Shown piece after piece: positions 45,056 to 52,760 of a DNA stretch of 52,760 nt (position 1 is the stretch's first letter; each line of letters begins with the position of its first letter). Origin of the DNA: CAYNSX01 sp964400165. Lineage in GTDB: Bacteria; Armatimonadota; Hebobacteria; CAYNSX01. The notes below the pieces were generated by a model, which was not told the origin of the DNA, made no database searches, and saw only the letters and a program-made list of their open reading frames with translations. Both the position numbers and the translations under genes were made by a program. The stretch is from NCBI GenBank assembly GCA_964400165.1, contig CAYNSX010000013.1, forward strand, positions 1-52,760, in the 5' to 3' direction.

Positions 45056-46381
45056 ATGGCCAAGAAAGTCTTCGCAGCCGGCATCGTCGCGCTGGCGGTG
45101 CTGGCGGTGTTCGGCGGCGCGCCGCTTCGGAGCGCGGTGCCCAACTTCAATGTCTACCTCGGCAATGTGGGTTCGCGTCCGGCGGGGTTCGTCGCCGATC
45201 GCGTGCTCGTGCAGTTTGCGCCCGGTGTCTCGGCGAACGCTGCCAATGGCATCGCGCGCGGTGTCGGTGGCGCGATTGCGGGCGCCGGCTACGGCGGGGC
45301 GTTTCACATCCTGTCGGTGCCGGTCGGTCGCGTGATGGCGGTGGTCACGGCCTTGAGCCACAACCCCAACATCGTGTACGCCGAGCCCGACTGGATTGCG
45401 TCGGCAAGTACCGTCCCGAACGACCCGCTGTATCAGCCGTACCAGTGGCACCTCGATAATCCGGATTTCGGCGGGATCGAGGCCGAGCAGGCATGGGACT
45501 TGAACCTCGGCGGCTCGTCGACGGTGAAGGTCGCCGTGGTCGACACCGGCGTCGCGTATGAGAACTTTGGCATCTACTGCAAGGCGCCCGACCTGGCGGG
45601 CACCAACTTCGTGGCCGGCTTTGACTTCATCAACAACGACGCGCACGCGAACGACGACGAGAGCCACGGCACGCATGTCACCGGCACCATCGCCCAGACC
45701 ACCAATAACGGCCTGGGTGTGGCGGGCATCGCGTTCAACACGACGATTATGCCGGTGAAGGTGCTGGGCGCCGACGGCAGCGGCCCGATCAGCGCCGTCG
45801 CCAGCGGCATCCGGTACGCCGCGGACAACGGCGCCAAGATCATCAACATGAGTCTTGGGACCAATGCCCCGAAGCGGTTCCTGTCCACGCTGGAGAGCGC
45901 CGTGAAGTATGCGGCGGGCAAGGGCGTGTTCATCGTCTGCGCCACCGGCAACGCGGGCGCCAGCAAGATTGACTGCCCGGCGTGCTATGCCGAATCGTTC
46001 GCCGTCGGCGCCTCCGGCTATGACGACACGCGCGCCTACTACTCCAATAAGGGGACCGGCATCGACATTACCGCGCCGGGCGGCAACGACCGCACCGACC
46101 TGAACGGCGACACCTACCCCGACATGGTGCTGCAGAACACTTTCAACCCGAACACGCACAACCCGTGCGACTTCGCCTACTGGTTCTTCGAAGGCACTTC
46201 GATGGCGACCCCGCATGTGTCCGGCGTCGCAGCCCTGTTGTTCGCCGAAGGGGCGACGACCTCCGCGCAGGTGCGCTCCATTCTCCAGAGCACCGCGCAG
46301 GACAAAGGCGCCGCGGGCTATGACACAACTTACGGCTTTGGCATTGTCAATGCCGCCGCCGCGTTGGGAGCCTTGCAGTAA
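45056..46381 (+). CDS. Secreted subtilisin-like serine protease (S8)
   Basis: 441 residues. ATG 45056 is preferred to TTG 45053 because AGGAGG ends five bases upstream. Signal peptide 1-28, I9-like propeptide 48-113 (DRVLVQFAPGVS ... NPNIVYAEPDW). The catalytic triad is Asp163 (VAVVDTGVA), His204 (DESHGTHVTGTIAQ) and Ser382 (FEGTSMATPHVSGVAALL), with oxyanion Asn299 (CATGNAGAS). Residues 344-372 carry a Cys/Asp-rich insertion (GGNDRTDLNGDTYPDM). It has no C-terminal anchor, so it is probably released. It is followed by a strong terminator. Confidence 0.95.
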   Translation: MAKKVFAAGIVALAVLAVFGGAPLRSAVPNFNVYLGNVGSRPAGFVADRVLVQFAPGVSANAANGIARGVGGAIAGAGYGGAFHILSVPVGRVMAVVTALSHNPNIVYAEPDWIASASTVPNDPLYQPYQWHLDNPDFGGIEAEQAWDLNLGGSSTVKVAVVDTGVAYENFGIYCKAPDLAGTNFVAGFDFINNDAHANDDESHGTHVTGTIAQTTNNGLGVAGIAFNTTIMPVKVLGADGSGPISAVASGIRYAADNGAKIINMSLGTNAPKRFLSTLESAVKYAAGKGVFIVCATGNAGASKIDCPACYAESFAVGASGYDDTRAYYSNKGTGIDITAPGGNDRTDLNGDTYPDMVLQNTFNPNTHNPCDFAYWFFEGTSMATPHVSGVAALLFAEGATTSAQVRSILQSTAQDKGAAGYDTTYGFGIVNAAAALGALQ

Positions 46382-46416
46382 CTTCACTGCTTGATACCGA
46401 CTGAAGACCATCAACT

Positions 46417-46449
46417 CGCCGCCCCGCATCTGCGGGGCGGCGCCGTTTT
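46417..46449 (+). terminator. Rho-independent terminator after the subtilisin gene
   Basis: CGCCGCCCCGCA, loop TC, TGCGGGGCGGCG: a perfect 12-bp stem at 46417-46442, followed by CCGTTTTG. It separates the subtilisin gene from trpE. Confidence 0.85.
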
Positions 46450-46466
46450 GAGCGAAGGCCCTCTGC

Positions 46467-46472
46467 TACAAT
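46467..46472 (+). promoter_or_regulatory. -10 box TACAAT before trpE
   Basis: TACAAT 16 bases before the trpE ATG, just after the terminator. The leader is too short for a trp attenuator, and no T-box or leader peptide is visible. Confidence 0.4.
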
Positions 46473-46488
46473 CGCCGCGGATTCTTCA

Positions 46489-48015
46489 ATGGCTGGCCGC
46501 CCCACGGTTCGCTTCGATTTCCCCGGCGCGGGTGTTGTCCCCACCCGTGACGATTTCCTGCGCCTGGCGGAGCACGGCAATGTCGTGCCGGTCTGCCGTG
46601 CCGTGCTGGCCGACACCGAAACGCCTGTCTCGGCGTTCCGCAAATTGGGCGGACGCCACGCGTTTCTGCTGGAAAGCGTCGAGGGCGGAGAGAAAGTCGG
46701 GCGCTATTCGATCTTGGGACGCGATCCGTTTCGGGTCATTCGCAGCCGCGGCCGGGAAGTGACCGTCGAGGATGGCGGCGGCACCCGCCGCCTGACGCTC
46801 GACGAGCGCCGCGACCCGCTCGAGGTCCTGCGTGCGGAACTGGCGCCGTTCCGCCCGGTCGCGCTCGAAGGTCTGCCGCCGTTCACCGGCGGCGCGGTGG
46901 GATACATCGGCTATGACCTGGTGCGTTTCATCGAGCGCCTGCCGGCAACGGCGACGGGCGACCTGGCGCTGCCCGACCTGTACTTCGTCCTGACTGACAC
47001 TTGCCTGATATTCGACCGGGTGAAGCACGGCCTGCTTGCGGTGGCCAATGCCGTCATTGACGGCGACCCGGGCGCCGCATACGACGCCGCGGTGGCGAAG
47101 GTGGACGCCCTGCTCGCTGACTTGCAGCGCCCCGCGCAACTCGCCGCGTCACGCGACGGCAACGCGCAGATGACCGCACACTCGAATCTGACACAGACCG
47201 AGTTCGAGTCGATGGTGACGCGCGCCAAAGACTACATCGCCGCCGGCGATGTCATTCAAGTCGTTTTGTCGCGGCGCTGGGAATGCCCAGTGTCGTGCGC
47301 GCCGTTCGACATCTACCGGGCGCTGCGGGCGGTGAACCCGTCGCCGTATATGTACTACCTGGCGTTCGACGGGGTGGAAGTCGTCGGCGCGTCGCCGGAA
47401 CAACTCGTCGGATGCCGCGACGGCGTCGCGGTGACGCGGCCGATCGCGGGCACGCGGCCGCGCGGGCAAAGCGATGCCGAGGATGCGCGCCTCGTCGCGG
47501 AACTCCTCGCCGACCCGAAGGAACGCGCCGAGCACCTGATGCTGGTCGACCTCGGCCGCAACGACCTGGGCCGCGTTTGCGAGTACGGCACGGTGCATGT
47601 CGACCCGTTTATGACCATCGAGAAGTACAGCCATGTGTCGCACATCGTCTCCGAGGTGCGCGGCCGGCTGCGCGCGGGGCTCGATGCCTTCGACCTGCTG
47701 CGCGCCGCGTTCCCGGCGGGCACCGTCTCCGGCGCGCCGAAAGTGCGGGCGATGGAAATCATTGAAGAGCTGGAGCCGGTGCGCCGCGGGCTGTATGCGG
47801 GCGCGGTCGGCTACATTGGCTTCGACGGCACGATGGACACCGCCATCACCATCCGCACCATCATCTGCGCCGGCGGCACCGCGTATATCCAGGCCGGCGC
47901 CGGCATCGTCGCGGATTCCGTGCCGAGCCGCGAGTACGAAGAAACAGAAAGTAAAGCGCGGGCCATGCGCAAGGCGATCGATTTTGCGACCCACGAACTC
48001 ACGGGGAAGGTGTGA
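46489..48015 (+). CDS. trpE: Anthranilate synthase component I
   Basis: 508 residues. The N-terminal domain has the Trp feedback element FLLESVEGGEKVGRYSILG. The chorismate-binding domain has IQVVLSRRWECP, NPSPYMYYLAFDGVEVVGASPEQLV, VTRPIAGTRPRGQSDAEDARLVAELLADPKERAEHLMLVDLGRNDLGRV, YSHVSHIVSEVRG, FPAGTVSGAPKVRAMEIIEELEP and YIQAGAGIVADSVPSREYEETESKARAM. It makes anthranilate from chorismate with TrpG. First gene of the trp cluster, separated from trpG by a four-helix-bundle gene. Confidence 0.97.
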   Translation: MAGRPTVRFDFPGAGVVPTRDDFLRLAEHGNVVPVCRAVLADTETPVSAFRKLGGRHAFLLESVEGGEKVGRYSILGRDPFRVIRSRGREVTVEDGGGTRRLTLDERRDPLEVLRAELAPFRPVALEGLPPFTGGAVGYIGYDLVRFIERLPATATGDLALPDLYFVLTDTCLIFDRVKHGLLAVANAVIDGDPGAAYDAAVAKVDALLADLQRPAQLAASRDGNAQMTAHSNLTQTEFESMVTRAKDYIAAGDVIQVVLSRRWECPVSCAPFDIYRALRAVNPSPYMYYLAFDGVEVVGASPEQLVGCRDGVAVTRPIAGTRPRGQSDAEDARLVAELLADPKERAEHLMLVDLGRNDLGRVCEYGTVHVDPFMTIEKYSHVSHIVSEVRGRLRAGLDAFDLLRAAFPAGTVSGAPKVRAMEIIEELEPVRRGLYAGAVGYIGFDGTMDTAITIRTIICAGGTAYIQAGAGIVADSVPSREYEETESKARAMRKAIDFATHELTGKV

Positions 48016-48016
48016 C

Positions 48017-48499
48017 GTGTCAAGTGTCACGGGAAAGAAACGCAAAAAGGAAACGCAGGCAAAAGTTCGAGAGTTGGCTCCGCGCTACAGCGCCCAGCAA
48101 GATGGCGGGCAAAGCCAATTGCTCGACTTTGAACGGCTTGAGGTGTACGAGAGAGCAATGACTCTCGTTGAGAATGTCTTTCGAGCATCGCGGAAGTGGC
48201 GGCGCGACGCGAAGGACTCCGTCGGTGACCAATTGCGACGAGCCGCGGTCTCGATTGTGGCGAATGTTGCCGAAGGGAGCGGCAAGCTGCCGGGCATGTC
48301 GAAGGTTCAATACTATGGTTACGCCCTGAATTCAGCGCGAGAATCACTGGCACTGATCGAAGTGGGCGCACGACTCCAGGAACTCGGCACGGACGAGCAT
48401 CAGCAGTTGCGCGCACTGTGCGTCCGTGTGTGTCAGATGTTGGGTGCGTTGCAGCGCTCCGCTCGTCAGCGAGCATCCATAACGCGGCCCCAGCCATGA
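48017..48499 (+). CDS. Four-helix-bundle protein (S23/IVP family) inside the trp operon
   Basis: 160 residues from GTG 48017, one base after the trpE stop; the exact start is uncertain because the recognisable domain begins near residue 36. LLDFERLEVYERAMTLVENVFRASRKWRRDAKDSVGDQLRRAAVSIVANVAEGSGKLPGMSKVQYYGYALNSARESLALIEVGARL is the family that was first seen encoded in 23S rRNA intervening sequences; its role is unknown. A 13-bp perfect inverted repeat lies at each side (48024-48036 and 48553-48565), with heptamer units. Lower GC than the trp genes. It looks like a mobile cassette. Confidence 0.8.
   Translation: MSSVTGKKRKKETQAKVRELAPRYSAQQDGGQSQLLDFERLEVYERAMTLVENVFRASRKWRRDAKDSVGDQLRRAAVSIVANVAEGSGKLPGMSKVQYYGYALNSARESLALIEVGARLQELGTDEHQQLRALCVRVCQMLGALQRSARQRASITRPQP
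48024..48036. repeat. Left 13-bp inverted repeat of the four-helix cassette
   Basis: GTGTCACGGGAAA, the exact reverse complement of 48553-48565. It lies within the first codons of the four-helix gene and within 7-base units (GTGTCAA, GTGTCAC, GGGAAAG). Confidence 0.85.
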
Positions 48500-48534
48500 C
48501 TTGCCTGTCACGAGCGCGACGGGTTCATGCTGAT

Positions 48535-48569
48535 CCCGTCACACATCACACATTTCCCGTGACACGACC
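48535..48569. repeat. Heptamer array and right inverted repeat before trpG
   Basis: Five 7-base units, CCCGTCA CACATCA CACATTT CCCGTGA CACGACC, end directly at the trpG ATG. TTTCCCGTGACAC (48553-48565) mirrors 48024-48036. The array occupies the place of the ribosome binding site. Confidence 0.75.
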
Positions 48570-49142
48570 ATGATCGCCGTCATCGATAACTATGATTCGT
48601 TCGTCTACAACCTGGTTCAATACCTCGGCGAACTGGGGGCCGACTTGCAGGTGTTCCGGAACGATCGTGTGACCCCGGGGGAACTGGCGGCGAAATCGCC
48701 CCGCGCCGTCGTCGTCTCCCCCGGCCCCTGCACGCCAAGCGAGGCGGGGAACTCGACGGCGATTATCGAGCGGTTCGCCGGCGCAGTGCCGGTGCTCGGC
48801 GTCTGCCTCGGACATCAATGCCTCGCCGCCGCGTTCGGCGGCACGGTCGTGCGCGCCGAGCGGCTGATGCACGGCAAGACCTCCCTGGTGCGACACGACG
48901 GCCAGACCATCTTCGCCGGCCTGCCCAACCCCCTCGAGGCGACGCGCTATCATTCGCTGCTGGTCGAGCGCACATCGCTGCCCGACTGTTTTGAAATTTC
49001 CGCCGAGACCGAAGAGGGCGAGATTATGGGCCTGCGCCACCGCACCCTCCCCGCGCTCGAAGGCGTGCAGTTCCACCCCGAGAGCATCCTGACCGCGGCC
49101 GGCAAGGACCTGCTCGCCAACTTCCTGCGGATGACCGTATGA
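48570..49142 (+). CDS. trpG: Anthranilate synthase component II (glutamine amidotransferase)
   Basis: 190 residues. Class I glutaminase: MIAVIDNYDSFVYNLVQYLGELG, VVVSPGPCTPSEAG, nucleophile Cys79 in VLGVCLGHQCLAAAFGG, and FHPES for the His/Glu. It supplies ammonia to TrpE and could also serve PabB. No Shine-Dalgarno; a heptamer array directly precedes the ATG. The stop overlaps the trpD start (ATGA). Confidence 0.96.
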   Translation: MIAVIDNYDSFVYNLVQYLGELGADLQVFRNDRVTPGELAAKSPRAVVVSPGPCTPSEAGNSTAIIERFAGAVPVLGVCLGHQCLAAAFGGTVVRAERLMHGKTSLVRHDGQTIFAGLPNPLEATRYHSLLVERTSLPDCFEISAETEEGEIMGLRHRTLPALEGVQFHPESILTAAGKDLLANFLRMTV

Positions 49143-50161
49143 GCGCCTTCGACGACGCCCTGCAGCAAATCGTCAACCGCCGCGCGTCGCTGACCGCCGA
49201 CCAGGCCTTCACCGCGATGCGCGAGGTGATGGCGGGCCAGGTGGCGCCGGAATTGCTCGCCGCCTTCCTCGTCGCGTTGCGGATGAAGGGCGAGACGGTC
49301 GACGAAATCGTCGGCTTCGCCCGGGCAATGCGCGGCGCGTCGGTGCGCATCACCCCCGCCCGCCGGCCACTGGTGGACACCTGTGGCACCGGCGGCGATG
49401 CCATCAAGACCTTCAACATTTCCACCGCCGCCGCGTTCGTCGTCGCCGGCGCCAGCGTCGCCGTCGCCAAACACGGCAACCGGTCGGTCACCAGTTCCAG
49501 CGGCTCCGCCGATGTCTGGGAAGCGCTCGGGCTGTCGCTCGACCGCACGCCCGAGCAAATCAAGGCCGACATCGAGCAGGTTGGCATCGGGTTCCTGTTC
49601 GCGCCGGCGTTCCACCCGGCGATGAAGCACGCCGCGCCGGTGCGCAAGGCGCTTGGCATGCGCACGGTGTTCAATGTCCTCGGCCCGCTGACCAATCCGG
49701 CGGGAGCGACGGCGCAGGTCGTCGGCGTGTTCAGTGAAGGGCTGATTCAGCCGATCGGCGCCGCGCTGGCCGCGCTCGGCACTGAACGGGCACTGGTCGT
49801 GCATGGCGAGGGCGGCCTCGATGAACTCTCGACGATGGGGCAGAGTTTGGTCGGCGATGTGCGCAACGGCCAGGTGGATTTGCAGCGCATCACGCACGAC
49901 CAATTCGGCTTGCCGCGTGCCAAGGCCGCCGACCTGGCCGCCGGCACGCCGGCCGAGAACGCCGCGCGCATCGAGTCGGTGCTGCGCGGCGAAAAGGGGC
50001 CGCCGCGCGACATCGTCGCGCTGAACGCCGCGGCGGGGCTGGTGGCGAGCGGCGTCGTCGAGGACTTGGCGGCGGGCGTCGCCAAATCCATTGAAGTGAT
50101 CGATTCCGGCGCTGCGCAGCAAGTGTTGGTCCGTCTGCGCACTGCCCACAGCCGCCGATGA
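49139..50161 (+). CDS. trpD: Anthranilate phosphoribosyltransferase
   Basis: 340 residues. PRPP-binding motif DTCGTGGDAIKTFNISTAAAFVVAGA, then VAKHGNRSVTSSSGSADVWEALG, FLFAPAFHPAMKHAAPVRKALGMRTVFNVLGPLTNPA and the HGEGGLDELS signature. It transfers phosphoribose to anthranilate. Four-base overlaps with trpG and trpC. Confidence 0.97.
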   Translation: MSAFDDALQQIVNRRASLTADQAFTAMREVMAGQVAPELLAAFLVALRMKGETVDEIVGFARAMRGASVRITPARRPLVDTCGTGGDAIKTFNISTAAAFVVAGASVAVAKHGNRSVTSSSGSADVWEALGLSLDRTPEQIKADIEQVGIGFLFAPAFHPAMKHAAPVRKALGMRTVFNVLGPLTNPAGATAQVVGVFSEGLIQPIGAALAALGTERALVVHGEGGLDELSTMGQSLVGDVRNGQVDLQRITHDQFGLPRAKAADLAAGTPAENAARIESVLRGEKGPPRDIVALNAAAGLVASGVVEDLAAGVAKSIEVIDSGAAQQVLVRLRTAHSRR

Positions 50162-50949
50162 TTCTCGACGACATCGTGGCGCACAAGCGCACCGAAGTGG
50201 AGGCGCTGCTGACCGCATTCCCGCACTGGGAGCGGGAGACGCCGCCGGTGCGCCCGCGGCGCGATTTCGCCGCGGCGCTCTCCGCGGGCGGCGTCCGCGT
50301 CATCGCCGAGTTCAAGCGCCGCTCGCCGGCAGCGGGCGCGCTGAATGAAGGCGCCGACCCAGGCGACTGCGCCCGCCGCTACGCGCGCGCCGGCGCCAGC
50401 GCGCTGTCCGTGCTGACCGACAACCGTTTCTTCGGCGGCGCGCTGGCCGACCTCGACGCGGCGGCAGGCGCCGCGGCGTTGCCGGTGTTGCGCAAGGACT
50501 TCATTATTCACCCGGTGCAGGTGTGGCAGTCGGCGCAGTACGCCGCCGATGCCGTGCTGCTCATCGTGGCCGCGCTGGTCGACGCCGCGCTGCGCGATCT
50601 CCTGGCGCGTGTCGGCGCCGCGGGGATGCAGGCGCTCGTCGAAGTGCACACCGAGGGAGAGCTCGATCGCGCCCTCGCCGCCGGCGCCCGCATCATCGGC
50701 ATCAACAACCGCGACCTGCGCACCTTCAAGGTCGACCTCGGCGTCACCGCCCGCCTGCGACCGCGCATCCCCGCCGATCGCATCGTCGTCAGCGAGAGCG
50801 GCATCCGCACCCGCGCCGACATCGAGCGCCTCGCCGGCCTCGGCGTGCACGCCGCCCTCATCGGCGAGGCGCTGATGAGCGCGCCCGACCCGGAAGCGTT
50901 GCTCGCTGAATTGCTCGGTCGCACGCCCGTACCGGGGAGCCGGGCGTGA
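50158..50949 (+). CDS. trpC: Indole-3-glycerol phosphate synthase
   Basis: 263 residues. TIM barrel with VIAEFKRRSPAAGALNEGADP, ALSVLTDNRFFGGALADL, LPVLRKDFIIHPVQVWQSAQYAADAVLLIVAAL, GINNRDLRTFKVDLGVTARL and VVSESGIRTRADIERL, including the catalytic Lys and Glu positions of the family. It closes the indole ring with loss of CO2. Four-base overlaps with trpD and trpF. Confidence 0.96.
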   Translation: MILDDIVAHKRTEVEALLTAFPHWERETPPVRPRRDFAAALSAGGVRVIAEFKRRSPAAGALNEGADPGDCARRYARAGASALSVLTDNRFFGGALADLDAAAGAAALPVLRKDFIIHPVQVWQSAQYAADAVLLIVAALVDAALRDLLARVGAAGMQALVEVHTEGELDRALAAGARIIGINNRDLRTFKVDLGVTARLRPRIPADRIVVSESGIRTRADIERLAGLGVHAALIGEALMSAPDPEALLAELLGRTPVPGSRA

Positions 50950-51558
50950 CGCGCATCAAGATTTGCGGCGTCACCAACGCCGATGACGCCTGGCTCGCTG
51001 CCGAACTCGGCGCCGATGCCATCGGGATGCTCCTCGCCGACAGCCCGCGCCGCATCGAGCCGCTGCAGGCCCGCGCCATCGTCGAAGCGCTGCCCCCGTT
51101 CGTCACGCCCGTCGGCGTGTTCGTGAACACGCCGCGCGAGGCGCTGCTGCGCGCCATCGCCGAATCCGGCGTGCGCGCCGTGCAACTGCACGGCGATGAG
51201 CCGCCCGACGCGCTCGACGGCTTGCCCATCCCTGTCGTGAAGGCCTTCCGCGTGCGCACTGCTGCCGATCTGGAGCCGATCGCGCAGTACCCGCGGGCAG
51301 CCGCGGTGCTGCTCGATGCGCGCGTCGACGGCCAATTCGGCGGCACCGGCCAGACTTTCGACTGGGCGCTGGCGCGCGACGCGCAGCGCTTCGGGAAGCC
51401 GGTCATTGTCTCCGGTGGCCTGACGCCCGAAAATGTCGGCGCCGCCATCCGCGCCGCCCGGCCCTTTGCCGTCGATGTCAGCAGCGGCGTCGAAATCACT
51501 CCCCGCCGCAAAGACCCCGGCAAACTGCGCGCCTTCTTCGCCGCCGTGCGAGCCGCCG

Positions 51559-51569
<11 letters not shown>
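50946..51569 (+). CDS. trpF: Phosphoribosylanthranilate isomerase
   Basis: 207 residues, GTG start. MTRIKICGVTNADDAWLAAELGADAIGMLL carries the catalytic Cys of KICG. VGVFVNTPREALLRAIAESGVRAVQLHGDE, GTGQTFDWALARD, IVSGGLTPENVGAAI and AVDVSSGVEITPRRKDPGKL complete the family pattern with the general-acid Asp. It overlaps trpB by 11 bases. Confidence 0.96.

Positions 51570-52760
<1,191 letters not shown>

Noticed and set aside
46443..46488. Trp attenuator or T-box before trpE
   Set aside because: The interval after the subtilisin terminator is 46 bases, with a -10 box 16 bases before the ATG; there is no room for a leader peptide with tandem Trp codons or a T-box.

Overview
The window is about two-thirds GC and gene-dense, with no gene-free stretch longer than 300 bases. 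It looks like a chromosomal piece of a diderm bacterium. The diderm evidence is an LptD-type outer-membrane barrel next to an LptF/LptG permease. It also has ftsEX, three PilT-type ATPases, a cobalamin-dependent (class II) ribonucleotide reductase with its regulator NrdR, CsaB (a pyruvyl transferase common in S-layer and Terrabacteria-type envelopes), and a selenocysteine tRNA. I cannot name the phylum. The mix and the kinds of dispersed repeat suggest a poorly sampled lineage (something like Armatimonadota is a guess only).

Layout. 1-2.6 kb, minus strand: a recO fragment, a secreted propeller-like protein and an isolated trpA. 2.8-7.8 kb, plus: nrdR with a promoter and NrdR box, an 18-residue Lys/Ala peptide, three small unknowns (one with 25-residue tandem repeats), and nrdJ. 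7.9-14.4 kb: a small secreted protein between two identical hairpins, a lone secreted Hcp-like protein, four coupled paralogous membrane proteins, an ArsR repressor with a perfect operator palindrome followed by a 53-residue polycysteine protein, a PH-domain protein and a lipoprotein. 14.5-19.4 kb: csaB with a saccharopine-dehydrogenase-like partner, three zinc-ribbon paralogues, mtaD. 19.4-26.8 kb: a large secreted CBM9-like protein, three pilT genes and a membrane-anchored unknown. 26.85-30.4 kb: tRNA-Ala(GGC), tRNA-Sec, an M50 protease, MoxR, HtpX, LemA. 30.5-36.9 kb: two Opp-type ATPases, a repeat-invaded hypothetical gene, and a single-chain restriction-modification enzyme of lower GC. 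37.1-46.4 kb: lptD, lptG, ftsE, ftsX, a BON protein, a two-domain M16 peptidase and a subtilisin. 46.5-52.76 kb: trpE, a four-helix-bundle gene, then trpG-D-C-F-B with overlapping starts and stops; trpB runs to the window edge.

The most novel unit is the ArsR plus polycysteine pair at 12.34-12.91 kb, which I read as an SmtB/SmtA-like metal-responsive operon with an unusual metallothionein-like product. Genome-scale signals are also visible. The tetranucleotide ACGT is nearly absent. Many genes start 6-8 bases after a TANNNT box with no Shine-Dalgarno sequence, as leaderless genes do. Heptamer arrays and CCCTCTCC-type palindromes are dispersed through the window and have entered coding sequences in frame.
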